Source: Anniella stebbinsi (taxonomy: Eukaryota > Chordata > Lepidosauria > Squamata > Anniellidae). Taken from it: a stretch of DNA of 64,000 bases. Position 1 is the stretch's first letter. Each line of letters starts with the position of its first letter. Under the pieces are notes generated by a model. It was not told the DNA's origin and did no database searches. It was given only the letters and a program-made list of their open reading frames with translations. The translations under genes and the position numbers were made by a program. Below are positions 53,034-64,000 of the stretch, piece by piece. The DNA is taken from assembly GCA_029215795.1 (NCBI GenBank), contig JARDYH010000001.1, positions 354,540,154 to 354,604,153 on the forward strand. Direction: 5' to 3'.

Positions 53034-53790
53034 CCTTGTGACCATGGCCCTTTCTACACCATAGGGGTGTGGAGAGCCGGGAGCAGGGGAACCCGGAAGT
53101 AAGCACTTCTGGGTTCGGCGTGATGAAGCTGCACCACAATGTGATGGCCTGGGCTTCTCCTGGGCCATTGCAACTCGCGCCCACCATTTTTTTTTGTAAT
53201 GAAGAGCGCAGGAGTGCTCCTGCGCAACAGGTTAGTTCTTTTTTTAAAAAAAACCTGCACGCGATCGTGCCCCCTTCCCCCCCCCATCCTGAGGATGGTG
53301 AAATCGCCCCCCTCATGATGGCCTCGGAGCCGTGTGGTGTGGCTCCGAGGCCATCGGTGCAGCCGCACTTGCTCGCGAGTAAGCGCAGCTGCGCCTGGGA
53401 TGGGCAGCCACCCCAGCCACCCATCTCTCTGCCTTCCTGGGAACAGGGAACAAAATGGGATAATAGTGTTCCCTGAACTCCTGGGAAAATGGAGGGCTGG
53501 CCCTTGCCTGCTTGCGGGATGCTCTGTGCGGCATGTGGACTCTCTGCGAGCAGGTAGGGGCAGCCCTGGGAAAAATGGCTGGTGCGGAAAGGGCCCATAT
53601 GGAAAGGAGGACAGGGATCCTGTATCTTTAACAGTTGTATAGCAAAGGGAATTTCAGCAGGTGTCATTTGTATGCATGCAACACTTGGTGAAATTCCCTC
53701 TTCATCACAACAGTGAAATCTGAATTGGCTCTGCCCTCTTTTGTATCTGGTCAAAAGGAGCCTTGTCCTCTTTTCCATATGGCCAACCTA
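53034..53790. mobile_element. hAT-type MITE interrupted by a Harbinger-like MITE
   Basis: The left end survives only as 'ttgtgaccat'; after the insert the element resumes 'atatggaaaggaggacaggg' and ends 'CATATGGCCAACCTA'. Confidence 0.75.
53046..53595. mobile_element. Harbinger-like MITE (GGCC-end family), 550 bp, nested
   Basis: GGCCCTTTCTACACC left and GCGGAAAGGGCC right; CAT at 53043-53045 and 53596-53598 is a clean 3-bp duplication. Interior arms mirror around 'acttgctcgcgagtaagcgc'. Long frames on both strands are shadows of the palindrome. Confidence 0.87.
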
Positions 53791-54310
53791 CTTGGGGGCC
53801 ATATGCCAGTGGTGGGCAGGGCTGAAGGCATAACTGGATGAGACCAAAGCCCCAAAAATATAAAAAATGCCAGCCTGTTCTAGCTTAAAGCTCTTAGTTC
53901 TAGTAACTCTTACGAGGGGCAATCCAAGCTTTTAGAAATGGGGGGGGGGGGAATTGGCAAAAGTTAGGAAATCACCAAATGATTGGTGGTTGGGAGGAAA
54001 GGGGTGGGGTCATGGTCATGGGGCATGGTCTTCTGGAGAAATCCAGAGGGTCAGATTTGGCCCCTTGAGGCTGATGTTCTTCAAATCTGATCCGCTAGCA
54101 GTGACTCTCAATTGGATCAGACATTAGACATTCCTTTTGCTGCAGATGCTAATGCTTGGACATGGCACTTTCTACAAACAGAGCATATGGCCTGAATCCA
54201 AAAGACTCTTTCCCTGAATGGGAAGGCCTTTGATCTAGCAGAGGCTCCAACTAATAGAAGGTGAGGGGCAGAAGGAGGTGATTTTCATTTAAAATTTGTT
54301 ATTTAATGTA
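53791..54310. other. No gene recognised
   Basis: Poly-G run at 53940-53951 and low-copy sequence; 'gatttggccccttgaggctg' at about 54053 suggests an old hAT-type relic. Confidence 0.35.
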
Positions 54311-54315
54311 CAAAC

Positions 54316-55560
54316 TAGGGATGTGCACTGACCCCCCGGATCGGATCGGATAGCGGATCGGAATCGGACCTGGGGGGTCGGATCGGATCGGATCGGATCG
54401 GAGGCTGGTCGGATCGGATCGGACCAGATGTCCGATCCGGATCGGACGCCATTTTGAATGCTTTTTCCCATAGCCAAGTATTGTTTTACAAAAACGCCTA
54501 TAACTTTTTCATTTTTAAAGATAGAAGGATGAAACTTGGGGACATTGTAGACTGGTTAGGGATAGTTATCTGTGAGAAATTTCAGAAAGATTGGTGCATG
54601 CGTTTTGTGGCAATTAATTTTTTAATAAATACCCAGGAATGCTTATAACTTTGTCATTTTTAAAGTTACAAACATGAAACTTTGCCACATTGTAGGAGGT
54701 ACCTTGGGACCTATGTGTGTGAAATTTCAGAAACATAGGTGCTTGCCTTGTGTGGCAATTAATTTTAGAAAAATAGGTAGTAGTGGGGTAAATACAGTTA
54801 CGCCTCCCATTTTTTTATTTTTTAAGATACAAACAGGAAACTTGGGCACATTACAGGTACCACTTGCCTTGATATGTGAGTGAAATTTCAGAAACATTGG
54901 AGCTTTCCTTGTGTGGCAATTAATTTTTGAAACAATGAGGAAAGAAACACCTATAACTTTGTCATTTTTAAAGTTACACACATGAAACTTTGCCACATTG
55001 TAGGTGGTACCTTGGGACCCATGTGTATGAAATTTCGGAAACGTAGGTGCTTGCCTTGTGTGGCAATTAATTTTTTAATAAATACCCAGGAATGCCTATA
55101 ACTTTGTCATTTGTAAAGTTACACACATGAAACTTTGCCACATTGTAGGTGGTACCTTGGGACCTATGTGTGTGAAATTTCAAAAACGTAGGTGCTTGCC
55201 TTGTATGGCAATTAATTTTAGAAAAATGGGTAGTAGTGGGGTAAATACAGTTACGCCTCCCATTTTTTTATTTTTTAAGATACAAACAGGAAACATGGGC
55301 ACATTACAGAGAACACTTCACTTGATAGGTGTGTAAAATTTCAGACAGCTGGGTCCAGGCATGTGGTGGCAATTAATTTTTGAAACAATGAGGAAAGAAA
55401 CGCCTATAACTTTTTTATTTTAAAAGTTAGAAGTCTGAACATTGCTCACTTTGTAGATGGGTTAGGGGTAGATATGTGTCAGAAATTTCAGAATGATAGG
55501 TCCAGGCATTTGATGGCTATGGAATTTTTAAATTACATGTTTCAAAAAAATTTCTACAGA
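54316..55560. mobile_element. AT-rich hAT-like element of the GTGCAC family
   Basis: TAGGGATGTGCAC start, then CGGATCGG arrays to about 54450, as in 10269-11869. The body is AT-rich with repeated 'cctataacttt' blocks. The right end is not identified, so the extent is approximate. Confidence 0.7.
54640..55545. repeat. ~453-bp tandem duplication
   Basis: 'catgaaactttgccacattg' at 54672 recurs at 55125, and the following 200 bp are nearly identical; a partial third block starts at 54980. The two similar 69-codon frames at 54674 and 55127 are copies of this DNA repeat, not a gene pair. Confidence 0.8.
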
Positions 55561-56036
55561 GGCCAGGTCTTCCTTTCCTCCCCCTCCCGCTTCCCGCGAA
55601 GAAAAGGAAACACTGTCTCGTCTCGATCCCTTTGATCCTTGCTAGTATCCATTACAGGGCTCGTGTCTGCTTTCCTACTTTCACTTTTTACTCAAGCAGG
55701 GCCAGCCCTCCTATGAGGTGGGTAGAATCCCCCACTCAGGCAGTGGACCTGGAAGGTTGGCGGATCCCATGTGCCTGGCTGCCAGGTAGGCTGTGGGTCC
55801 TGATGCCACCATTGCCCGATCCCTCTCAAAGTGAGGCCTCTCTCTTGTTGCAACAAATTCTACCACAGGAAAGCGGCTGCTGCCGCTTTCCGGAGCAGCT
55901 GCTTCCACCCACCCGACGCCTCCCACTGAGTCAGGCATAGGTGGATCGCTACTCTACAGAGCTGCACCAGTCACTCCCCTACTATGGCAAAAGATCACCC
56001 ATTGTGGCTGCCAAAGCAGTTCCCATCAACTGCCTT
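55561..56036. other. No gene recognised
   Basis: Moderately GC-rich. Frames at 55632-55940 on both strands have no domain. 'cctcccactcaggcagtgga' recalls part of a CR1 block at 56820-56880. Confidence 0.3.
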
Positions 56037-56542
56037 GGGCTGTTTCTACATCAAGCTGTTTGGACTCCTGGGGGTGGGGGTGGGTGGACGGGCATGGGAT
56101 TTGCCAGGGATGAGGGATCCCTGGAAAATCCTGAATCTTTCACGGTCCTGGGAACTTCCTGGGACAGCGGAAAATGTGGCCGCCTGTCCCGGGTGCTGCC
56201 ACACTTACTTGCGAGTCAGCACGGCAGCAAAAATGGGCACGGAGCCACACCACGCGGCTCTGTGCCCATCAGGGGAAGGGGAAAACAAAGCTCACAATCC
56301 CTAGGATGGCGGGGTGTGTGTGGCCCCCCCCTGATGTCACCACAATTTTGTTTTCCACCTACCTTTTCGATGGAGTGCAACAGCGCACTTCTGGGCTGCA
56401 TTTTTTAAAGATAATGGTGGCTGCGATGGCTCAATGGCCCAGGAGGATCCTGGGTCATCACACTTCTGGTGTGCATTAGGGCAATGATCCCGGAAGCAGC
56501 TACTTCCGGGATTGCCCTCCCTTCTATGGTGTAGAAAGGGCC
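56037..56542. mobile_element. Harbinger-like MITE (GGCC-end family)
   Basis: 'gggctgtttctacatcaag' start and 'GTGTAGAAAGGGCC' end; interior 'acttacttgcgagtcagcac' and 'gatcccggaagcagctactt' match the family. Confidence 0.75.
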
Positions 56543-56796
56543 TTAGTCTCAGGACCCCTTAGAGCAAGGAATCAGACATGCAGGCTCTCCGGGAAGCCTC
56601 TCTGGCTGTTTCCACGGCTGCAACAGCAGAAAAGGGACTGGCATGGCTCTCCACAGAGCCCACCTGGCCTGATTATCACATTCTGAGGGGTTTTTCATGA
56701 GAGTGAGTCATTATCAGGGAGATGGTCATGGAGACTGTCTGTGTTCCACTCCTGGGCCACCTCTCTGACAATGCCATGCTATCGTAAGGCAAGATG

Positions 56797-57178
56797 ACAG
56801 AATCATAGAATAGTAGAGTTGGAAGGGATCCACCAGGCTTCCGCTGCCTGAATGGGGGATTCTACCCATCTCACAGGAGGGCTGGCCCTGGCATTTAGGA
56901 TAATCTGTGTGTTATCCAACTGGGTCATCGAATGAAGCTGAAGGGTGGAAGATTTGGCACAGTGTTTCTTCACACAGCACCTACCTAAAGCTATGGAATC
57001 ATAGAATCATAGAGTTGGAAGGGGCCTCTAAAGCCATCGAGTCCAACCCCCTGCTCAATGCAGGAATCCACCTTCAAGCATTCCTGACAGCTGTCTAGCT
57101 GCCTCTTGACGGCCTCTAGTGTGGGAGAGGCCATGACCTCCTTAGGTAGTTTGTTTCATTGTCGTACTGCTCTAACAT
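56797..57178 (-). mobile_element. CR1 LINE 3' ends, two reverse-strand fragments
   Basis: 'cagaatcatagaatagtaga' (56800) and 'atcatagaatcatagagttg' (57000) are reversed CR1 3' termini (ATTCTATG octamers). The second continues 'ccatcgagtccaaccccctg' and 'gaggccatgacctccttagg'. Confidence 0.85.
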
Positions 57179-57179
57179 A

Positions 57180-58300
57180 TTGAGGGGAATGTGGGTTGTG
57201 GTGGTTGTTAGGCGGGAAGGAGGGAGGGGGTGGGTGGGTGGGTAGGCTTATGATCCCCCTGGCAACAGCTTGCACTCTCCCCCCAGCAGCCACAGCCTGT
57301 GCCCCCTCCCCCCGATGGCATGTCCTCCCACCTCAGCATGTCCATTGCTGTAAATATGGATCTCTGGATCAAGTGTCATTATGTTTCATGGGAGCACTAA
57401 ATTCTGCTGTAAGCAGGTAAGATCCTATTCAAAAGTTTTCTGCCTTATTAACACAATCAATGCTCCCCCCACTTTTCATTTTTATATTTTAAGCATCATC
57501 AAATGAACGACTGTGGATCCCGCGCAGCATCAGCCTTAGCAGTTTTCATACTTGATATGGAAAGTCAAATTCATATACCAAAACATGCTGGAATAGAGCG
57601 TTGTTTAAAAATTTAGAAAAGGTACACAGAGTTGGAGGTTGGAAACAGCAAAATGACATCCTCTCTGGAAATTGCTGCCTGAAGCAGATTGCTTCACCTC
57701 ATTGCACCGTAAGGGCGGACCTCATTCAAAGTTTATTCTAGACAGAAGAGGCAAAGGGAATGATCGCAGCAATGAAATGATGGCTCAGTTTCACACACAG
57801 AAATATATCCTTACAGCAGAGAGCTGGGTCTGGAGTGCAACAAGAGAAGTGGAGACCCTGCTTCATGACTAGATGATCCGAGTTTGACCTTGGCTAAAAT
57901 TGCATCCTTTATTCCTTGCAACTCCATTCCAATTTGAAAAACTGAGAAAATGGCTACCTGTTCCTTACACTGTTCATATGAAAACAACAACAACAACAAC
58001 AATGCTTCTCCCTCTTCCTCCCCATGAAGATGGTTTGGACACATTAACATGGTGTATAGAAAGATGAAAGCAATAGGAGGGCTCATTGCTTAGTATGAGC
58101 CCTCCCCTTGTAGTGGTATGTAGATGGCACCCAAGTCTGCAGATGGTACCCAAGCCTTGGCACTCCAGCCAAAGAATTTTAGGCAGCAAGACTGGGAAAA
58201 CCTTAGAGAGTCTCCTCAGGTGAGAATAGACAATAGTTGGCTAATGCTAAAATCCTAGGTGCACAGAACTATATGCCATCGAACAAAGCGGGATTTCTTT
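57180..58300. other. No gene recognised
   Basis: Low-copy. Contains (CAA)n at 57985-58002. Frames at 57672-57872 and 57811-58086 have no domain or splice context. Confidence 0.35.
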
Positions 58301-58304
58301 CTGG

Positions 58305-58475
58305 GAACATAAGGACATGAAAAGAGCCATGCTGGATCAAACCAAGGGTCTATCTAGTCCAGCATTCTGTTCACATAGTGGGCAAGCAGGACATGAGTGG
58401 AACAGCACCCTCCCAGCAACTGGTGTGCATAGGCATAATGCCTTTGACACTGGAGGTAGCACAGAGCCATGCAAA
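58305..58475 (-). mobile_element. CR1 LINE 3' UTR fragment
   Basis: 'catgctggatcaaaccaagg', 'tctagtccagcattctgttc' and 'ctcccagcaactggtgtgca' are reverse-strand CR1 blocks. Confidence 0.85.
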
Positions 58476-59308
58476 CCACTCTCTGAAGATAATTGTAGCT
58501 GCTTTGAAATCCCAAATTTCAGCCCAAAGGGCCTCCAGGCCGAACTGCACCACTGCATAAACCTAAGGGTCAGGAGCACCTCCCAATGCATTTTAGATGA
58601 CCTCAGATGAAGAGGTGAGTGTGGTTTACTGCTTCTTTTAAACGAAAGAACCTTTTTCTCCACAAAAAGTGGACTGAAGGCCCATCTGCTGTCATGACTG
58701 TAAAACCACAGTCCTGGAAATAACTTAATGTTTTGCTGACCTTTAAAAAAAGGAAGAGAAGAATCCCGTACATTTGTAGTGTGTGCTCTGTTTACAACAC
58801 AGACTATGCAGCCAAGTACAAAGAACAAATGCTCTCCCATTGTGATCCTGGTTCCTGGGATGCTTTCAGAAATGTGTGAAATCATCACAGTGGGGTCCAG
58901 TGTGAAACACTGCATCAGCCACTACATTTTGATGCATCCCACTCAATGGGACATTCTGCTCAATGGGCCTATTTTCATCAATGAAAACTCAGGGCCAAAT
59001 TATACACTGTGGCTGCAGACACAGTGGCCCCAAAAGTGCTTAGAGCCTTTAGAGGGTTCCAATAAAGCCCTCAAAAAACCCATGGAGCACTTGCTGCCCC
59101 TTATCTCCATTTCCCTCCATGGTGGAGGCAGTGAGTGGTAGAGGCAGTGGGTTGGTGGGACTGGGACTTGACTACAATTCCCAGTATTCCTGGTGGGAAA
59201 AAGGTGGTTCATACTCATTTGCTGCCAAGGAGGAAGATCTGGAAACCAGTGCTTTCTCATAAGGGATTCTTGGACTTGTAGTCAATCCTTGGTGGTAAAG
59301 GACAACAC
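58476..59308. other. No gene recognised
   Basis: Low-copy sequence. 'tgactacaattcccagtatt' at 59169 is a common dispersed motif. The long minus frame 58337-58915 overlaps the CR1 fragment and is not a gene. Confidence 0.35.
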
Positions 59309-59311
59309 AGT

Positions 59312-59526
59312 GACCCTGTTCAGATGACATGCTAAGCCATGGTGGTTAAGCATTTCGAGCTAAACATTATGGCTTTGCATGTCATGTGAACCATGACTTA
59401 ACATGTCGTGTGAACCATTCCTAACCATGGTGGCTACATAACCATGATTTAAGCACACTCACTAACCATTTGCTGCAAACAGTTTAGCGGCCTAACCATG
59501 GGTTAGTGTGTTGTCTGAACAGGCCC
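59312..59526. mobile_element. Palindromic MITE (GACCCTGTTCAGAC ends)
   Basis: GACCCTGTTCAGATGAC left and GTTGTCTGAACAGGCCC right; the same family as 21862-22068. Target duplication not visible. Confidence 0.8.
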
Positions 59527-61670
59527 TTTGTGTTTATGGGAGCATCTGCTCTCACCTTTGCCTTTCCTTTCTCCTTCTCGGTGGTGATGGGGGGAACAGG
59601 AGGGAATGGCAGGTGTTCCAATAGGGCCATCCCAAGACAGTTTGGTGTCTGAGGCAAAGAACAAGATGCTCCCCCTTCCCATCCCATGTACAAAAGCCAG
59701 CTAGACTGGACATTGAAATTTACTTCCAACACTTGCAATGGGATAGTGTTCACCTAGGGATGGGTGAATCTGTCCGTTGTGCATTCTCCCACATTCCCAT
59801 TTTTAAAATCTCAAGTTCTTCTCTCCCAAATATGAAGAACTGTGCCAATTTTGGTACATTTTTATTAAAAAAATGAACTGAAACAAAATTCTCACCCATC
59901 TGCACCAGTCCAATTCAATAGGTAGAGCTATGCCTAGCATGGAGAGGACCATGCATGGAGAGGACTGTATAGCTGGCAAAGATGAGAAGCCTGTCAGAAA
60001 AAATGAGATGGAACCTTAATTCAGCACAAACATGGCTGAATACACAGGAATTCAAACCCAGACTTTTAAGAGCAAAGCCTGAACTGAGGGATCTATCTGT
60101 TTCAGTTTCTCCCATAGTTGAATGTGGTTAATCTCAAATTTTCCCTCCCTCCCACACCAAATACAGAGAATTTAGCAAATTTTGATAAATTTTGATTAAA
60201 ACAAAATTGAAACAAAATTCTCACCCCAACCTACAGTACCTCCATCATACCTGAGGCAGCTGCCTAATTTAGAGGCTCCAGGACTGGTTGTGTAGCTCCA
60301 TCTACATCTTTAGATGTTGAGGGGTGCCCTGTTGTGACCCCACCCCTTAAAGCCCATACCTTTAAGTGTGTGACCTATTGAGGCACCAAAGGAGGCTCCT
60401 TCTGTGCCTCGAGTCCAAGACCTTATGGGGCGGGGCTCAGGAATTCCCCTTTTGCCTTAAAGCAGGGATGTTGAAACTCAGGCAGGAAGGTAGGAAAAAC
60501 TGGGCCCACTTGGATTTTTTAACCTGGGATTCTCCTGATGGCCACACCTGCTTCCTCTGGGCCCACCATCTCTCCCCTTGCTACTAATCATTTGGTAGTT
60601 TCCTGGCTTTTGCATGTTGCTTGTACCATTTTAACAGGGGTCTGCCTTCATGGTGCTGGCTTGGCGCCACCGCCCTCTGAAATCCCTCTGAAACTTCCTC
60701 TCCCAAGGTGACATCGGGCAATCCTAATGCCGAGGAGGGACTGTGGGGTTTCCAGCGGCCATCCAGGTACTGGAGCTGCTCCCCTGGCCTCTTCCTGGTG
60801 GAAGGCAACCAATCGCCAGTCACCTACCACCAGGGACCACTCCCGGATTGTCCCTGAAGCAACGTCAGATGGTGGAAGAGCTGTACCGACTTTTTCAATC
60901 CGCAGCTTTGCTGGAAAGTCCCGCAATGGCTGTGAAGCTACACCTGTGTTGTATAACCCACCACTTGAATGCAACCCCCAAGAGCTTCTTCAAAATGTAA
61001 TTTGACTCATGGTTGAAAGAGGGTCAACGTTCCTGACGGGGCAGCTCCAACATGCGGCTACCTCCCACGTGGCCTGGAGCTTCTAGCAATCATTGTGCAC
61101 CACAGGAAGGAGCTGTGTTACAGCAGGTCTTGTGGCAAGACAGTCAAGCTGGGAAGGGAGCCTGAAGACCCAAGACAGGCCTCCAAGCTGAGAGACGATC
61201 ACCATTAACCTGACCGGGAGTTTTCAAAATGCACTGCTAGTTTTTATTAACAAGATCTCTGGTTTTGCTGAAGAGACATTCCCGAGGGTTATACATATCT
61301 GAGAGAGGTGAAGCTGCATGTCTGGGGAAGATAAATTACTTTGCTCAGACAAGAAATGCAAGGGAATAGCTGCCAAATCCAACAATGACTAAGGGAATCG
61401 AAAGCAGGCTGGACACTCAAGGAAGCCTGGGTCAACATATCTTAGCCCTCCGAGCTTCGTTAATTTGCATTTCACTTCAAATTATACCGGACAAGTTGCC
61501 CGATCCTGGTTATATGACAGGCGAGGGAAGACCAGGGGAGTGAATGAACCAGAGGCGTGAATGACCAGGCTTTAGCAAATGAACTCTTGTCACAGAGGAC
61601 GATCAAAGTGTCGGTTCTGGGGAGGGCGTGCTGGCAGCTGGCTATTGTAGCAACTGCCGCCATGTTGCTC
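59527..61670. other. No gene recognised
   Basis: About 2.1 kb. Three parallel 'aaattttgataaattttgat'-like stretches lie at 59830-59890 and 60170-60220. A frame at 60743-61000 reads LSLKQRQMVEELYRLFQSAA...; it looks protein-like but I cannot assign it. Confidence 0.4.
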
Positions 61671-61679
61671 ATGCAGCCT

Positions 61680-62312
61680 CATCCATTAAATTGTACACAG
61701 GGTGGAGAAAGTGCGTGTGTCACTTTCTCTTGTAATATTAGGACCTTGAACCATCCAATAAAGCTGGTGGTGAGAGATTCAGTCATGTCTTCAAGTTCTT
61801 GGAATAAGAACTGTAAGAACTGTTAAGAAGGTTTTGTGTTTGTGTGTGAAGAAAACCGTAAAGAAGTGTTTTTCTGAAGAAGTGCCTTAGGAATATTTTT
61901 CTGAAGGATGGTTTGAAACAAGTTATCAACCGGTAGACTTGACAATTCCATATTCCTAATGCCATGATATATTTCTAATTTTATTGAGGTGCTTTCCTTC
62001 TAGCTGTTTTGACTCAAATATACTCATGATCGCAAATATTTTTGTGTACCTCTTCAATAATACCTTTTAGGGTCCCTAGCGCCTCTTGCATTTGTTTGTT
62101 TTTCCAGTGAGAGATTCAGGGCAGACTCGAAGAAGTACTTTTTCACATTGTGGGCACAACTGCAGTTCGCTACCATGAGATATAGTGAATGGCCACCAAT
62201 GTGGATGGTTATAAAAGGGGATTAGGGAAATTCATGGATTATAAGGCTGCCAGTAGCTATGAATCATGATGGCTATTTGCTCCTTCCAGGATTAGAAGCA
62301 GTATGCCTATCC
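61680..62312 (+). mobile_element. CR1 LINE 3' UTR pieces
   Basis: 'cagggtggagaaagtgcgtg', 'ttgtaatattaggacc', 'gatatagtgaatggccacca' and 'ggggattagggaaattcatg' are forward CR1 blocks, broken by unrelated sequence at 61790-62100. Confidence 0.65.
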
Positions 62313-62344
62313 AGTATCCAGACGGAGAGGCGGGTAAGAAATAA

Positions 62345-62385
<41 letters not shown>
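62313..62385 (+). mobile_element. L2 LINE 3' terminus, 73 bp
   Basis: 'ccagacggagaggcgggtaa' then 'gaaataaattattatt' and an ATT run is identical in layout to 41700-41791. A severe 5' truncation, sitting inside a CR1 3' UTR. Confidence 0.8.
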
Positions 62386-62386
<1 letters not shown>

Positions 62387-62499
62387 TACTGCTTGCTGGG
62401 AAACGTGGCCAAAAGGGTACTGCTGCACTCAAGTCCTGCTTGTGGGTTTCCCGTGGGATTGTTTAGCTTACTAAAAGGGTGAATGCGGAGAAAGGGGCT

Positions 62500-63250
62500 A
62501 GGGAGACACTTTTCTCCCTCACTCATAATACTAGAACCCGGTGGGGTCATCCCATGAAGAGGATTGGTTGGAGATTCTGGACAGGTAGAAGGAAGGACTT
62601 CTTCATACAGTGCATAGTTAAAACTATGGAATTCAGTTCCACAAGATGTAGTGATGTAGGCTGACCAGATAAAATCCAGGTCAAGGCTCATGTAACGTTA
62701 AGAGTTGTAGAGAAAAGGGAATTTCAGCCAGTCATTTGTATGCAATTAGTTCCTGGTGAAATTCCCTCTTCATCACAACAGTTAAAGGTGCAGGCATTAT
62801 ACTAGAGTGACCATATACAAAAGAAGGCAGGGCCCCTACAACTTTAACTGTTGTGATGAAGAGGGAATTTCACCAGGAACTAATTGCATACAAATGACAC
62901 TGGCTGAAATTCTCTTTTCTCTACAACTGTTAAAGCTACATGAGCCCTGACCTGGATTTTATCTGATCACCCTAAGTGATGGCCACCAATTTGGTTGGCT
63001 TCAAAAGGAGTTTAGACACATTCATGAAGGATAAAGTAATCAATGGCTATTAGTCCTGATGGCTATGTGCTACCTCCAGTATCAGAGGCAATAAGCCTAT
63101 ACGCCAATTACTGGGGTACATGGGCACTGTGCATTGAGTCCTGCTTGTGGGTTCCTGATCAACAGCTGGTTGGCCACAGTGTGAACGGAATGCTGGATTA
63201 CATGGACCATTGGTCTGATCCAGCAGGGCTCTTCTTATGTTCTTATGGCT
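62500..63250 (+). mobile_element. CR1 LINE 3' UTR, split by a MITE
   Basis: 'acccggtggggtcatcccat', 'tagtgatg' | MITE | 'gccaccaatttggttggc', 'cttgtgggttcctgatcaac', ending 'gcagggctcttcttatgttc'. The CR1 text joins across 62657-62974. Confidence 0.85.
62657..62974. mobile_element. hAT-type MITE, 318 bp
   Basis: TAGGCTGACCAGATAAAATC...ATTTTATCTGATCACCCTA, flanked by AGTGATG on both sides. 'CCAGATAAAATCC' ends on both sides. Confidence 0.88.
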
Positions 63251-63717
63251 GTATGTGTCTGAGTGCCAGTTTCCGGAGGACATGAGAATGAGGCTGCTAT
63301 TGCACTCAAATCCTGTTGTATGTGTTTCTTAGGGCTTTATCACACCTACTATTTCCCCCCTGGGTTGCTTCTGTGGCTTCCCCCTCCGTTTCGTATTAGA
63401 ATCTAGTGTTTTGAATCACATGTGGTCGGTATAGGTGCGATACTTCAGCTTGGCCTATTGAATTTTGCCTGTTTTGGACTTTGCCCGTTGAGGGATAAAT
63501 CAAAACAGAAACTAAAACCTGTGATCTCAGGGTGAGAGAGCAGCAGGAGGGCAACAACGTCATGTGAACCCAGCGCTGAAGAAATGGAGCAAAGCCGAGG
63601 TGGGTGTGCTTAAAACCACTCGAGTGATAACGACCTTACAGGCCTCTGGTTGGCCACCGTGGAAACAGAATACTGGACTGCATAGGCCTTTGGTCTGATC
63701 CACCACGTTCTTATGTT
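63251..63717 (+). mobile_element. CR1 LINE 3' UTR, second copy, split by a MITE
   Basis: 'gctgctattgcactcaaatc' to 'tatgtgtttctta', then the insert, then 'caggcctctggttggccacc' and 'tggtctgatccaccacgttc'. Confidence 0.8.
63332..63635. mobile_element. Harbinger-like MITE, 304 bp
   Basis: GGGCTTTATCACAC left and GAGTGATAACGACC right are imperfect inverted repeats; TTA at 63329-63331 and 63636-63638. It interrupts a CR1 3' UTR. I have no other copy in the window. Confidence 0.75.
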
Positions 63718-64000
63718 TTAAATCTCTGAAAGTCTTGAATTTGACAGTCCTACAGTCCTGGCTCTATTAAGATTTCATTTATCCAAAGATTATAGTTCAG
63801 GATTGGGGCTTGACTGCTCCCTGAACTTTAGCATAGGGGTCACTAATCTACCATTCTTCTAGATCTTTCATTTAAACAAGGGAAGGGCAACATGCCCTGC
63901 CCCCCACCCCCCCGGGACTGCACAAGCCCTGCCTGCCATGCCACCAAAGTTGGCAGCAACAAATATACATACATACCCCGAAATTGTGCTTTTAGCACAG
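63718..64000. other. Nothing recognised at the right edge
   Basis: Low-copy sequence with a C-rich run near 63899. Confidence 0.3.

Noticed and set aside
53017..53778. 253-codon minus-strand open frame
   Set aside because: Runs through a Harbinger-like MITE and into a hAT-type MITE; overlapping frames on both strands are palindrome shadows.
54674..55336. Two similar 69-codon frames, apparently a gene duplicate pair
   Set aside because: They are copies of an AT-rich DNA repeat unit within a transposon; similarity extends equally outside the frames.
58337..58915. 192-codon minus-strand frame
   Set aside because: Overlaps a reverse-strand CR1 3' UTR and shows no domain or splice context.

Overview
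This is about 64 kb of vertebrate nuclear DNA, most likely from a squamate reptile (lizard or snake). The evidence is the repeat set: tRNA-derived SINEs of the Sauria type with a Bov-B-like tail, CR1 LINE 3' UTRs ending in a TTCTTATG-type octamer, a well preserved L2-clade LINE, Tx1/L1-like LINE ends, and very many palindromic miniature DNA transposons (MITEs) with clean 8-bp or 3-bp target duplications. The species cannot be read from the sequence.

The only host gene I can support is on the minus strand. Two splice-bounded exons (52505-52666 and 51720-51786), separated by a 718-bp intron, encode consecutive pieces of a coiled-coil protein that I recognise as BEGAIN, the brain-enriched guanylate kinase-associated protein of the postsynaptic density. 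Phases, acceptors and donors agree across the junction. No other BEGAIN exon was found: upstream exons should lie to the right, downstream exons to the left. Most of the window is therefore probably BEGAIN intron.

Layout. 1-10 kb: CR1 3' UTRs in minus orientation, hAT-type MITEs (some nested in each other), two Sauria/tRNA SINEs. 10.3-11.9 kb: a 1.6-kb GC-rich hAT-like element holding four tandem large palindromes. 12-24 kb: a tandem array of tRNA A-box-like units heading a SINE, Harbinger-like MITEs, a possible solo LTR, LINE tails. 24-38 kb: MITEs, an isolated CTCF-type motif, LINE relics. 38.6-41.8 kb: an L2 LINE with a 516-codon reverse transcriptase frame, split by a second LINE tail. 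44.1-46.4 kb: an older reverse-strand L2-like copy split by a 1,039-bp GC-rich hAT-like element. 48.6-49.6 kb: a LINE tail split by a 5'-truncated L1 end with a 9-bp target duplication. 51.7-52.7 kb: the BEGAIN exons. 54.3-55.6 kb: an AT-rich element with a ~453-bp duplication. 56-64 kb: CR1 pieces, MITEs and unassigned sequence.

I see no operon-like or multi-gene system. What is most informative is the record of nested transposition: many elements sit inside others with intact target duplications, which fixes their relative order of insertion. Family names are by recognition of ends, target duplications and translated motifs, not by database search.
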